The notes under the pieces: generated by a model
Seen by the model: the letters and a program-made list of their open reading frames with translations, nothing else
What the model was told of the DNA's origin: nothing
Database searches by the model: none
Source of the DNA: Fodinibacter sp963707895
GTDB taxonomy: Bacteria; Actinomycetota; Actinomycetes; Actinomycetales; Dermatophilaceae
DNA length: 64,000 nt
Assembly: GCA_963707895.1 (NCBI GenBank)
Contig: CAVPRS010000002.1
Span: forward strand, 1 to 64,000
Direction of reading: 5' to 3'
Shown: piece after piece, positions 50,929 to 59,379 of the stretch
How the letters are laid out: each line of letters starts with the position of its first letter
Position numbering within the stretch: position 1 is the first letter of the stretch
Made by a program: the position numbers and the translations under genes

Positions 50929-51816
50929 ATGACCGTTCTGACCGATCTCGCCCGCCACTCCCAGCGCCGGCTGGGCTCGGCGCTGCGCGCCCGGGTGGCC
51001 GGCGACGACGCCACGGAGCGGGCCCGCGCCATCTGGGGCAAGGAGGGGGAGCGCTGGTTCACGCCCGAGGACCCGGTGTGGCGGGTGCACGCCGATGCCG
51101 CGATGTTCCCCGGTGGCGTGGCCGCACTGCTGCTGCAGTCGCTGCACCCGCTCGCCATGGCCGGCGTGGCAGGGCACAGCGGTTACAAGGGTGACCCGTG
51201 GGGCCGCCTGCAGCGCACCTCGCACTTCCTGGCCACGACGACCTTCGGCACGGTGGAGGACGCCGAGGCGGCCATCGCCCGGGTGCGCGGCATCCACGAG
51301 CGGGTGCGCGGGCACGACCCGCGGGGCCGGCCCTACCGGGCGAGCGACCCGCGGCTCCTCGGCTGGGTGCACGTCGCCGAGGCGCACAGCTTCCTCACCG
51401 CGTACCAGCGGTATGCCGTGACGCCCCTTTCCGACGCGGAGGCCGACACCTACGTGGCGCAGTCGGCGCTGGTGGCCACGAGGCTCGGCGCCGCCGACCT
51501 GCCGACCACGGTGGCGGAGCTCGGCGCGGCCCTGACGGCCTTCCGGCCCGAGCTCGAGGCCACCGCAGAGGCTCGCGCGGCCGCGCGGTTCCTGCTGCTC
51601 GACCCCCCGCTGCCGTGGCCGGCCCGGCCGGGATACGGGCTGATCGCCTCGGGAGGTTTGGCACTCCTACCCGGGTGGGCGCGACGAGCCCTGCGACTGC
51701 CGGCCGGCGGCCCGGCCACCACGCTCGCCGGCGGGGCCGGTCACCTCGGTACCCGGGCGGTGCGGTGGGCGATGGACGGCGTGGCCCAGGAGCGTCAGCT
51801 GGCCGCTGGGTCCTGA
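50929..51816 (+). CDS. Oxygenase MpaB-family (DUF2236) protein
   Basis: A 295-aa protein of the DUF2236 family, which includes fungal MpaB and the rubber oxygenase Lcp. Family segments are LLQSLHPLAMAGVAGHSGY and GWVHVAEAHSFLTAYQRY, containing histidines thought to bind heme. Actinobacterial members are mostly uncharacterised. ATG 50929 has CACGAT 7 nt upstream. Its 3' end overlaps the convergent SRPBCC gene by 22 nt. Confidence 0.85.
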   Translation: MTVLTDLARHSQRRLGSALRARVAGDDATERARAIWGKEGERWFTPEDPVWRVHADAAMFPGGVAALLLQSLHPLAMAGVAGHSGYKGDPWGRLQRTSHFLATTTFGTVEDAEAAIARVRGIHERVRGHDPRGRPYRASDPRLLGWVHVAEAHSFLTAYQRYAVTPLSDAEADTYVAQSALVATRLGAADLPTTVAELGAALTAFRPELEATAEARAAARFLLLDPPLPWPARPGYGLIASGGLALLPGWARRALRLPAGGPATTLAGGAGHLGTRAVRWAMDGVAQERQLAAGS

Positions 51817-52289
51817 GCCGGGCCGTCGCCGACGGCGGTGACGAGCTGCTCGATGCGCTCGAGGGTGCGCTCCATGTTGTGCCGGGTCGAGCCCGACATC
51901 GTCAGCTTGACGACCGGCTTGCTCACGGCCCGCTCCTGCGAGAGGTCCCACGTCTCGGTGACCAGCGTGCCGCCCTCGACCGGCTCGAGCTCGTAGCGCC
52001 AGATGCGTCCGCCGAGCACCGTGCCGAGGGCACCGCTCGCGCTGGTCTGCCAGGCGATGCGGCGGTTCTCGTCGAGCTCGATGACGGTGTTGCGGGTGGA
52101 GTAGGCGACCCCGAGGTGCATGTCCATGCCGAACCGGTCACCGAGGGCGAGCCGCCGGCCGCCGCTGCGGGCGCCGGTGACCGTGCCGCCCCCGTCGATC
52201 GCCGCGTGCCCGGCCGGGTCGGCGAGCAGGTCGAAGATCGGCTCGGGGGGTGCCGGCACCAGCCGCTGCACGGAGACGACGTCGCTCAT
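51795..52289 (-). CDS. SRPBCC-family (START-like) protein
   Basis: A 164-aa ligand-binding helix-grip domain: VQRLVPAPPEPIFDLLADPAGH at the start, MGGSTR-like central strands (RYELEPVEGGTLVTETWDLS) and an amphipathic C-terminal helix (NMERTLERIEQLVTAVG). Such proteins bind hydrophobic ligands or act as polyketide cyclases; no specific function is visible. ATG 52289 lies 7 nt after TAGCGT. Confidence 0.82.
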   Translation of the reverse strand: MSDVVSVQRLVPAPPEPIFDLLADPAGHAAIDGGGTVTGARSGGRRLALGDRFGMDMHLGVAYSTRNTVIELDENRRIAWQTSASGALGTVLGGRIWRYELEPVEGGTLVTETWDLSQERAVSKPVVKLTMSGSTRHNMERTLERIEQLVTAVGDGPAQDPAAS

Positions 52290-52296
52290 GGCGGCG

Positions 52297-52302
52297 ACGC
52301 TA
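52297..52302 (-). promoter_or_regulatory. -10 box of a leaderless SRPBCC transcript
   Basis: TAGCGT on the minus strand followed by 7 nt and ATG 52289. Confidence 0.4.
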
Positions 52303-52312
52303 ACAGCCTGGG

Positions 52313-53524
52313 TCAGCGACCGGTCGCGGCGGCCCGCTCGACGGCGTCGCCGAGGTCGGCCAGCAGGTCGCGGACGTCCTCGAGGCCCACCGAGATGCGG
52401 ACGGTGCCGTCGGTGATGCCCACGGCCGCACGTGCCGCCGGCTCGAGGCGGCGGTGGGTGGTCGTGGCCGGGTGGGTCGTCAGCGACTTGGTGTCGCCGA
52501 GGTTGTTCGAGATGTCGACGAGGGTCAGGGCGTTCATCAGGGCGAACGCCGCCGCCTTGCCACCCTCGACCTCGAAGGTCACGACCGTGCCGCCCCCACC
52601 GTCCATCTGGCGCAGGGCGAGCTCGTGCTGTGGGTGGCTCTCGAGGAACGGGTGCACCACGCGCCGGATGCCCCGCCCCGCGTGCTGCCACTCCTCGAGG
52701 GTGCGGGCGACGGTCAGGGTCGAGTCGGCCATCGCGCGCACCCGCAGGTCGAGGGTCTCCAGGCCCTTGGTCATCACCCAGGCGTTGAACGGCGAGAGCG
52801 ACGGCCCGGTGTGCCGCATCAGGTTCTTCACCGGCCCGTCGATGAACTCGCGCGTGCCGAGCACCGCGCCGCCGAGGGCGCGTCCCTGGCCGTCGATGTG
52901 CTTGGTCGCCGAGTACACGACGACGTCGGCGCCGAACTGGAGCGGGTGCGAGAACACCGGCGTGCCGAACACGTTGTCGACCACCACGGTCGCGCCGGCC
53001 GCGTGCGCCAGCTCGCTGACCGCCTGGATGTCGACGAGCTCCTGCATCGGGTTGCTCGGCGTCTCGAAGAACACCGCTGTCGTCGGCACCGACAGGGCCG
53101 CACGCCACTGGTCGAGGTCGGCCCCGTCGACGAACACGGTCTCGACACCCCACCGCGGCAGGATCTCGTCGAGGATCACGAAGCACGACCCGAACAGCGC
53201 CCGCGACGACACGACCCGGTCTCCCGCACCGCACAGCGCCGCCATGGCGGTGAACACCGCGGCCATCCCGGATGCCGTGGCGAAGCACGCCTCGGCGCCC
53301 TCGAGCAGGCGCATCCGCTCCTCGAAGGTGGTGACGGTGGGGTTGCCGTAGCGGCTGTAGATGTAGTGCTCGACCTCGTCCTTGAACGCCGCCTCGGCCT
53401 GCTCGGCCGACTCGTAGACGAAGCCCGAGGTGAGGTAGAGCGCCTCGGCCGTCTCGTCGAAACCGCTGCGGGCGAGGCCTCCTCGCACGGCGCGGGTCTG
53501 GGCGTGCCAGTCCTGGGGGTCCAT
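52313..53524 (-). CDS. metZ: O-succinylhomoserine sulfhydrylase
   Basis: PLP enzyme of the Cys/Met metabolism family, 403 aa, forming homocysteine from O-succinylhomoserine and sulfide. PLP lysine is in YSATKHIDGQGR, and EHYIYSRYGNPT and ETPSNPMQELVDI are typical. A cystathionine gamma-synthase or MetY role cannot be fully excluded. The gene begins 2 nt after the rhodanese stop, so sulfur transfer may be linked. Confidence 0.92.
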   Translation of the reverse strand: MDPQDWHAQTRAVRGGLARSGFDETAEALYLTSGFVYESAEQAEAAFKDEVEHYIYSRYGNPTVTTFEERMRLLEGAEACFATASGMAAVFTAMAALCGAGDRVVSSRALFGSCFVILDEILPRWGVETVFVDGADLDQWRAALSVPTTAVFFETPSNPMQELVDIQAVSELAHAAGATVVVDNVFGTPVFSHPLQFGADVVVYSATKHIDGQGRALGGAVLGTREFIDGPVKNLMRHTGPSLSPFNAWVMTKGLETLDLRVRAMADSTLTVARTLEEWQHAGRGIRRVVHPFLESHPQHELALRQMDGGGGTVVTFEVEGGKAAAFALMNALTLVDISNNLGDTKSLTTHPATTTHRRLEPAARAAVGITDGTVRISVGLEDVRDLLADLGDAVERAAATGR

Positions 53525-53526
53525 GC

Positions 53527-53940
53527 TCAGCCCTGCCGCCACGGGAGGCCGGCGATCTTCCAGCCGCCGAGGGTGCGGTGGCCCTCGGCGTCGTGCGGGC
53601 CCTCGAACCCCTCGAGCACGTTGAAGGCCGGTCCGAGACCCGCGGCGGTCAGCGCGTCGGCGGCAGCCCTCGAGCGCACGCCCGAGCGGCAGAGCAGGTA
53701 GACCGGGCGGCCGGGCTCGAGCCCCACGGCTCGCACCTCGTCGACGAAGCGCTCGTTGATCCGCCCGTCGGGGAAGGTCGACCACTCGACGAAGGCCACG
53801 TCGTGGCCGGCCGTGTCGAGCACCGGCACACCGACGTAGGTCCACTCGGCCCGGGTGCGCACGTCGACGAGGAGGGCACCCTCGGGTCCGGTCGCCGCGG
53901 CATACGCCTCGGTGGGGGTGACGTCACCGGCATAGGTCAT
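53527..53940 (-). CDS. Rhodanese-like sulfurtransferase
   Basis: A 137-aa single rhodanese domain with the active-site loop LLCRSGVRS (catalytic Cys) and LVDVRTRAEWTYVG at the start. Such proteins carry sulfane sulfur. Located immediately before metZ in the same transcript, it may supply or detoxify sulfide for homocysteine synthesis; this is inference. ATG 53940 lies 6 nt after TAGGCT (leaderless). Confidence 0.88.
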   Translation of the reverse strand: MTYAGDVTPTEAYAAATGPEGALLVDVRTRAEWTYVGVPVLDTAGHDVAFVEWSTFPDGRINERFVDEVRAVGLEPGRPVYLLCRSGVRSRAAADALTAAGLGPAFNVLEGFEGPHDAEGHRTLGGWKIAGLPWRQG

Positions 53941-53946
53941 GCCACG

Positions 53947-53952
53947 AGCCTA
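53947..53952 (-). promoter_or_regulatory. -10 box of the rhodanese-metZ transcript
   Basis: TAGGCT on the minus strand, 6 nt before ATG 53940. Confidence 0.45.
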
Positions 53953-53983
53953 GAACGCGCCCGGATGCCGTCGCCGGGCCGTC

Positions 53984-55114
53984 TCAGGTGCGGTTGGTGA
54001 AGGCGACCGAGACCTCGCCGTCGTCCCACACCTCGACCGCCGTCAGCGAGCCGGGAGCCGCGGCCAGCCGCCAGGCCTTGTCGTGCGGCAGCCCCAGCAG
54101 GTGCGCGAGCACGACGAGGATCGGCTTGCGGTGGCACACGACCACGCTGGTGCCACCCGCGGACACCACCCGCTCCCACGCCGGGACCACCCGTGCGACC
54201 AGGTCGTCGTGCGACTCACCGGCCGGGGGGCGGTAGCCCGGGTCGTCGCGCAGGGCACGCATGGCGTCGCGCTCACCCGCCACGAGCTCCTCGATCGACC
54301 GGCCGTCCCAGTCGCCGAACGACTGCTCGTCCCACTCGGGGTCGACCACCGGGTCGGCGCCGACCGCAGCGGCCACGGCGGCACCGGTCTCCATCGCCCG
54401 GCTGAGCGACGAGGTGACCACCCGGGTGGGGTGGCCCTGCACCAGGCTCGCCACGGCCCGCCCCGCAGCCACCGCCTGGGCCCGCCCGGTGGCGTTGAGC
54501 CTGGGGTCCGGGCCACCCCGGCCGTCGAGGCGGCCCTGCGCGGTGAAGTCGGTGACCCCGTGCCGCACCAGCACGACCCGGGTCGGCGTGCCGCGCCGGT
54601 CGAACCCGGTGCGGCGGGTCTCGTCGGCCGCGGGCTCGGGGGCGCCGGGCACGTCGTCGACCTCCGAGGGCCCGCCGAACGTGCGGTCGACCACCCGCCC
54701 GTCCATGGCGATGTTCGACAGGGCGTCGGCCGCCTTGTTCTCGGCACGCGGGATCCACTCGAAGCGCACCGACCCGCCCGCTCGGGTGAAACCCGAGACC
54801 AGGTCGCGGGCCTGCAGCGCGAGCCGGCGCATGTCCTCGTGCTTGATCTTCCAGCGCCCCGACATCTGCTCGACGACCAGCTTGGAGTCGAGCCGCACGT
54901 GCACCTCGGCCGCCGGGTCGACCGCGAACGCCGCCTCGAGCCCGGCGATCAGCCCGCGGTACTCCGCGACGTTGTTCGACTCCTTGCCCAGCGGCTCGGC
55001 ACGCTCGGCGAGCAGGGCCCCGGTGTCGGTGTCGCGCACGAGCGCCCCGTAGCCGGCGACCCCGGGGTTGCCACGCGACCCGCCGTCGGCCTCGACGGTG
55101 AGCCGACGGCTCAC
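53984..55114 (-). CDS. Bifunctional RNase HI / histidine phosphatase-family protein
   Basis: A 376-aa fusion. The N-terminal RNase HI domain has VEADGGSRGNPG, NNVAEYRGLIAGLEAA, VRLDSKLVVEQMSG and an Asp in ENKAADALSN. The C-terminal histidine phosphatase has VLVRHGVTDF and VVCHRKPILVV. The Mycobacterium orthologue Rv2228c has both RNase H and CobC-like phosphatase activities. A linker of about 35 residues joins the domains. GTG 55114 overlaps the zinc-ribbon gene by 4 nt. The gene probably shares the transcript from the Nif3-like gene downward. Confidence 0.92.
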   Translation of the reverse strand: MSRRLTVEADGGSRGNPGVAGYGALVRDTDTGALLAERAEPLGKESNNVAEYRGLIAGLEAAFAVDPAAEVHVRLDSKLVVEQMSGRWKIKHEDMRRLALQARDLVSGFTRAGGSVRFEWIPRAENKAADALSNIAMDGRVVDRTFGGPSEVDDVPGAPEPAADETRRTGFDRRGTPTRVVLVRHGVTDFTAQGRLDGRGGPDPRLNATGRAQAVAAGRAVASLVQGHPTRVVTSSLSRAMETGAAVAAAVGADPVVDPEWDEQSFGDWDGRSIEELVAGERDAMRALRDDPGYRPPAGESHDDLVARVVPAWERVVSAGGTSVVVCHRKPILVVLAHLLGLPHDKAWRLAAAPGSLTAVEVWDDGEVSVAFTNRT

Positions 55115-55851
55115 AGCCCGGACTCGTCGGTGCGGACCAGGATCCGGCGGCACTCCTCGCAGCGCAGCACCTCGTCGTCGGGGGCGGAGCGGATCCGCTG
55201 GATCTCGACCGGGTTGAGCTCGAGCTGGCACCCGCCGCACCGGCGCTGGCGCAGGGCGGCGGCACCGGTGCCGCCGTTCGCGACCCGGATCTTCTCGTAG
55301 AGGGTGACCAGGTCGTCGCCGACCTCGTCGACGACCGTGGTGCGGGGGGCGCCGATGTCGCCGGCCTCGGCGTCGAGCCGGGCGAACGCCTCGTCGCGGG
55401 CCGCCTCGAGGGCCTCGATGCGGGTCGTCAGCTCGCCGCGGCCCCGCTCGAGCTCGGCGACGTCGCTCTCGGCGGCCTCGGCGCGCTCCATGACCTCGAG
55501 CTCGATGTCCTCGAGCTCGCCCTGGCGTCGGGCCAGCGAGGTGAGCTCGTGCTGGATGGCCTGGAGGTCCTTGGCCGAGCCCGTGCCGGTGTCGAGCCGG
55601 GCCTGGTCGCGGGCCGCGCGGTCGCGCACGAGCTGCACGTCGGACTCGGCCTTGCGGACCTCGCGCTGCACGTCATCGAGCTCGGTGCGCGAGCGCACCA
55701 GCTGGTCGTCGATCAGGCGGGCCTTGCCCTGGAGGTCGGCGAGCTCGGCGAGCTGCGGCAGGTGGGTGCGCGCGTGGGCGATCTGGTCGAGCCTGGTGTC
55801 GATGGCCTGGAGGTCGAGCAGCCGCAGCTGGCGGGCGGACTCGGCGTTCAC
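55111..55851 (-). CDS. Coiled-coil zinc-ribbon protein (CT398/DUF164-like)
   Basis: A 246-aa protein: a long heptad-rich coiled coil (about residues 10-180) followed by a C-terminal zinc ribbon with two CxxC pairs (RRCGGCQL and RCEECRR). Structural relatives are Chlamydia CT398 and Helicobacter HP0958; the latter binds RNA and flagellar factors. In actinobacteria the gene sits between the Nif3-like and RNase H genes, as here. A role in nucleic-acid metabolism is inferred from the neighbours. GTG 55851 overlaps the Nif3 stop by 4 nt. Confidence 0.88.
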   Translation of the reverse strand: MNAESARQLRLLDLQAIDTRLDQIAHARTHLPQLAELADLQGKARLIDDQLVRSRTELDDVQREVRKAESDVQLVRDRAARDQARLDTGTGSAKDLQAIQHELTSLARRQGELEDIELEVMERAEAAESDVAELERGRGELTTRIEALEAARDEAFARLDAEAGDIGAPRTTVVDEVGDDLVTLYEKIRVANGGTGAAALRQRRCGGCQLELNPVEIQRIRSAPDDEVLRCEECRRILVRTDESGL

Positions 55852-56701
55852 GTCATACCTCCGGGGTCGGCGCCGACCACGAAGGTCCACGGGTCGGTGC
55901 GCACTGTGCTGATGTGGGTCTCCACCCTAGTCGCGCGCTCGCCGAGGGCCTCGCGCAGTGCGCGCTCGGCCCGGGCCAGCCACACCTGCTCGCTCGCCCA
56001 GTGGCCCGCGTCGACCAGGTAGGGGATGCCGCCGCGCGCCTCCTCGCGTGCCTCGAGGACGGGGTGGTGGCGCAGGTCGGCGGTGACGTAGACGTCGGCG
56101 CCACTGGCCCGCACCGCCTCGAAGAGGTCGTCTCCGGCGCCACCGAGCACGGCGACGCGACGCACCACGGCATCCGCTGGACCGGCGACGCGGATGCCGC
56201 CCGCGGCCTCGGGCAGCCGGGTCGCCAGACCGCTCGACGAAGGCCCGCAGCGGCAGGGACTCGGCAAGGTCGCCGACCCGGCCCAGCGGCTGGTCCTCGG
56301 CGAAGGTGAGCGGCACGGTGTCGCCGAGGCCGCACGCCTGCGCGAGGGCCTCGCACACGCCCTCGGCCGCGACGTCCGCGTTGGTGTGCGCCACGTAGAG
56401 CGCGACGTCGCCGACGACGAGGTGGGTGACGGCGGCTCCCTTCGCGCTGGTCGTGGCGACGCCGTGCACGCCGCGCAGCAGGAGCGGGTGGTGCACGAGC
56501 AGCAGGTCGGCGCCGAGCGCCGCGGGCCTCCTCGATGACCGCCAGGGTGGGGTCGACGGCCAGGTGGATGCGCCGCACCGGCTGCGCGGGGTCGCCGGTG
56601 ACCAGCCCGACCCGGTCCCAGGACTGGGCGGTCGCGGGTGGGTAGAGGTGCTCGACGACCTCGAGAACCTCGCGCAGGGTCAGGTCGTCGGCATCGCTCA
56701 T
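55848..56701 (-). pseudogene. Nif3-like dinuclear metal center protein, two frameshifts
   Basis: Nif3/DUF34 hydrolase-fold protein, sometimes annotated GTP cyclohydrolase I type 2-like. ATG 56701 gives DADDLTLREVLEVVEHLYPP. The conserved LVHHPLLLRGVHGVATTSAK and VALYVAHTNADVA are in a second frame, and HISTVRTDPWTFVVGADPGG is in a third. Shifts fall near 56515-56525 and 56230-56236; removing one base at each yields 284 codons, the normal size. Metal ligands appear intact once corrected. Both shifts are probably sequence errors. The start codon lies one base beyond the tRNA-Val 3' end. Confidence 0.85.
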
Positions 56702-56702
56702 G

Positions 56703-56775
56703 TGGGCCCGGCCGGGATCGAACCGACGACCGACGCGGTGTAAACGCGGCGCTCTACCAGCTGAGCTACAGGCCC
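56703..56775 (-). tRNA. tRNA-Val (TAC)
   Basis: The minus strand folds as a cloverleaf. Acceptor GGGCCTG pairs with CGGGCCC, D-arm is GTAGCTCAGCTGGTAGAGC, the anticodon loop TTTACAC gives UAC for valine, and the T-arm contains GGTTCGATCC. CCA is not encoded. The first base pair of the anticodon stem is a C-T mismatch. The tRNA ends one base before the start codon of the Nif3-like gene, so both may come from one transcript. Confidence 0.88.
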
Positions 56776-56852
56776 CTGGTGGCCGCACGCCACGGGGGCG
56801 GTCGGCCGACCGCGCACATTGTGGCAGGTGCCGGCGCCGCTGGTCGTGCCGG

Positions 56853-57332
56853 TCAGCGCAGTGCGGCGACCTCGCGGGTCAGGCCGCTGAAGTCGCGTCG
56901 CTCCCCCGGGCCGTTGACGAGCGTCCACCGGACGACGCCGTCGCGGCCGATCAGGAAGGTGCCGCGGATGGGGGCGCCGGTCGCCTCGTTGAGCACGCCG
57001 TAGGCGCGGGTGACCTCACCGTGCGGCCAGTAGTCGGACAGCAGGGGGAAGAAGTAGCCCTGGGCGTCGGCCCAGGCGCGCAGGGCGAACATCGGGTCGC
57101 ACGAGATGCAGACCACCTGCAGGTCGTCGGCCACGAACCGCTCGAGGTGGTCGCGGATCTCGTCGAGCTCGCCGGTGCAGATGCCCGAGAAGGCGAAGGG
57201 GTAGAAGACGACGACGACGTTCTTGTGCGCGACGAGCTGGGCGAGCGAGACCTCGACGCCGTTCTGGTCGCGCAGGGCGAACTCGGGCGCGACCTGGCCG
57301 ACGGCGAGCGGGGTCACGGTGGACGTCATCAT
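56853..57332 (-). CDS. Peroxiredoxin, AhpE-type
   Basis: Thiol peroxidase of 159 aa that reduces H2O2 and organic hydroperoxides. The peroxidatic Cys52 is in YPFAFSGICTGELDEIRDHL, matching AhpE of mycobacteria over the region ending LLSDYWPHGEV. Single-cysteine chemistry is expected; a second Cys pair in VVCISCDP may be structural. ATG ATG at 57332/57329; I chose 57332, and AGGATGG lies upstream. Confidence 0.92.
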   Translation of the reverse strand: MMTSTVTPLAVGQVAPEFALRDQNGVEVSLAQLVAHKNVVVVFYPFAFSGICTGELDEIRDHLERFVADDLQVVCISCDPMFALRAWADAQGYFFPLLSDYWPHGEVTRAYGVLNEATGAPIRGTFLIGRDGVVRWTLVNGPGERRDFSGLTREVAALR

Positions 57333-57358
57333 GCGGCCATCCTGCCAGCCGCTGGGGG

Positions 57359-57811
57359 TCACCGGCGGACGTGGGTCCTGGGTGCGACGAGCTTGTGCGC
57401 CCGCCATTCCGTGGCGGCGTTGAAGGTCCCGGCGGGATGCAGGCCGGCCGTGACCGCGGCCTCGTCGATGTCGCTGGGGTCGACCTCGTCGCCGGCGGCC
57501 TTCGGGGTGAGGAGCACCACGAAACCCCCGTCGTCGAGAACACCGACCATGTCGACCAGGGCGTCGCCGAGGTCGCCGTCGCCCTCGCGCCACCAGAGCA
57601 GCACCGCGTCGGCCCCACCGGTGTAGTCGTCGTCCTCGATCTCGGTGCCGCAGCAGTCCTCGACGGCGTAGCGGAACTCGTCGTCGACGTCGGAGTCGTA
57701 GCCGAACTCCTGGACCACCTGCTCGCGGGCGAACCCGAGGCGCTCGACGACGCCGGAGCCGCTGGAGCCCGGGTCGACCGGCGGTGGGGCGGGGGTGTTC
57801 ACGGTGCTCAC
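57359..57811 (-). CDS. DUF3052-family protein
   Basis: A 150-aa acidic protein conserved in actinobacteria. Recognisable blocks are LGFAREQVVQEFGYDSDVDD, VEDCCGTEIEDDDY and VLLWWREGDGDLGDALVDM. The fold resembles a methyltransferase-like or unknown domain; no enzyme has been assigned. GTG 57811 overlaps the stop of the PH-domain gene by 4 nt, which fixes the start. It is at the end of the PH-PH-DUF3052 operon. Confidence 0.85.
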   Translation of the reverse strand: MSTVNTPAPPPVDPGSSGSGVVERLGFAREQVVQEFGYDSDVDDEFRYAVEDCCGTEIEDDDYTGGADAVLLWWREGDGDLGDALVDMVGVLDDGGFVVLLTPKAAGDEVDPSDIDEAAVTAGLHPAGTFNAATEWRAHKLVAPRTHVRR

Positions 57812-59379
57812 GGCCTTTCTGGTTCGGGGGTGCCCTGCGGGTGCCGGGACCAGTCCACCAACCCCGGAGGGTCGGGTGCAAGGGGGGCGCGCGCGGGTTC
57901 CGACCTGCGGCGCGCCGACCGGGCGCGCGCGGACACCTCGGCGAGGAAGGTCTCGGCGTGCGCGACGTCGAGGTGGGCCAGCACCGGGGTGACCGGTCCG
58001 GGCGGGGGCACCACGTGCACGGTGGCCAGGCCGAGCCGCGACTCGAGCCAGCCCTGCCGCACGGTGAGGGACTGGATGCGGGCGTGCGGCACGGCGATGG
58101 CCCGACGGGTCAGCCGGCCGGAGCGCATCAGCACCGCCGACGGGGCGTCGGCCCAGCCGTTGCGCCGCCACGACAGGGGGTCGAGCCACCGGGCGGCCCG
58201 GGTCCGGCCCCGCCACGCGGTGTCCGTGCCGTCGCCGAGCACGGCGTCGGCCCACGCCTGCGACGGGACCCAGGGAGTCACCAGCGCGAGCACCTGCCGC
58301 GCGTCGTCGAGCGTGCCCACCGGCAGCAGGGTCGTCTCGCGGGCACCCTCGTGCTCGCCCGCCCCGCCCGACCCGGCGACGTTCACGCGGATCCGCCACC
58401 ACCCGACCGGCCGCCACCACAACGGCTGGACGAGCTCGAGGGCCTGGATGCGGTGCAGCGGGATCGTGGTGGCCCGCAGGTCGGTGAGCCCCTCCTGGAC
58501 CCGCACGCCGGTGCCGGCGTCGGCGAGGTGGAAGTTGCCGTGGACGAGCAGCTCCTTGACCCGGTTGAAGGCGATGCCGATCGCGACGGGCAACAGCGCG
58601 GGGATGCCGGCCAGGGCCAGCGGTCCGACGCTGCGGACCCCGGCCCCGAGGAGCCCGAACGCGAGGAGCGCGCCCAGGGCGATGGTCGACCCGTGCAGGA
58701 TCGTCGCGACGAACAGCCGCCCGTTGGGCACCTCGAGCACCGGCTGCAGCGGCGCGGCGGGGTGGCCGCCCTGGCCGGGGACCCCCACCTGGTCAGCAGT
58801 CCCGGGGGTGACCTCGTCGGTGCGCCCGGCGAGGTCGAGCAGGTGCTCGCGCAGCGCCTCGGCACGGGCGAGGTCGAGGAAGGACAGGGTGAGCGTGGAG
58901 TCGGATCCGCCCGCCGACTGGACGACCACCCGCGCCAGCCCGAGCAGCCGGGCCAGCAGCGGCCGCGACAGCTCGACGGCCTGCACCCGCTCGAGGCGTA
59001 CCTGTCGGTGCTGGCGGAACAGGAAGCCCTGGCGCAGCTCGACCTGCCCCCCACCGACCCGGAAGCGCGAGTAGCGCCAGCTCACCCAGTTGACCCCGGC
59101 GACCACACCGAGGAAGAGCGCGAGCGCGGCGAGGGCGATGAGCGGGTGGGCCACGGCCTCCTCGAACGGGTTGCCACCGGCGTCGCCCGGCTCGTCGAAC
59201 GGCTGCCCGTCGCCACCGGTGAAGATCGAGCCGAAGCCGAGCTGCGACAGGAAGCTGTCGAAGAGCTGCGACGCGGCGTAGCCGAGGATCGCGAGCAGCA
59301 CCACGCCACCACGGAGCAGCGGCGAGAGGGGGTGGAGCCGCTGCCACTCCCCCGAGGGCTCCTGGGCGGGATCGGTCAC
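57808..59379 (-). CDS. Large PH-domain membrane protein (YdbT-like)
   Basis: A 523-aa protein with two bacterial PH (bPH2) regions and membrane helices. An N-terminal helix (LRGGVVLLAILGYAASQLF) and a second (PLIALAALALFLGVVAGVNW) precede the first PH unit (GGGQVELRQGFLF, VRLERVQAVELSRPLL). Further helices (STIALGALLAFGLLGAGV) precede a second and third repeat (VRVQEGLTDLRATTIPLHRI, RIQSLTVRQGWLESRLG). Ends in a Pro-rich tail. Function unknown; YdbS/YdbT help Bacillus resist amylolysin. GTG 59379 overlaps the preceding gene by 4 nt. Confidence 0.85.
   Translation of the reverse strand: MTDPAQEPSGEWQRLHPLSPLLRGGVVLLAILGYAASQLFDSFLSQLGFGSIFTGGDGQPFDEPGDAGGNPFEEAVAHPLIALAALALFLGVVAGVNWVSWRYSRFRVGGGQVELRQGFLFRQHRQVRLERVQAVELSRPLLARLLGLARVVVQSAGGSDSTLTLSFLDLARAEALREHLLDLAGRTDEVTPGTADQVGVPGQGGHPAAPLQPVLEVPNGRLFVATILHGSTIALGALLAFGLLGAGVRSVGPLALAGIPALLPVAIGIAFNRVKELLVHGNFHLADAGTGVRVQEGLTDLRATTIPLHRIQALELVQPLWWRPVGWWRIRVNVAGSGGAGEHEGARETTLLPVGTLDDARQVLALVTPWVPSQAWADAVLGDGTDTAWRGRTRAARWLDPLSWRRNGWADAPSAVLMRSGRLTRRAIAVPHARIQSLTVRQGWLESRLGLATVHVVPPPGPVTPVLAHLDVAHAETFLAEVSARARSARRRSEPARAPLAPDPPGLVDWSRHPQGTPEPERP

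Noticed and set aside
55848..56701. Three separate small genes in the Nif3 region
   Set aside because: The three frames together cover one Nif3 protein in order, so a frameshifted single gene explains them better.
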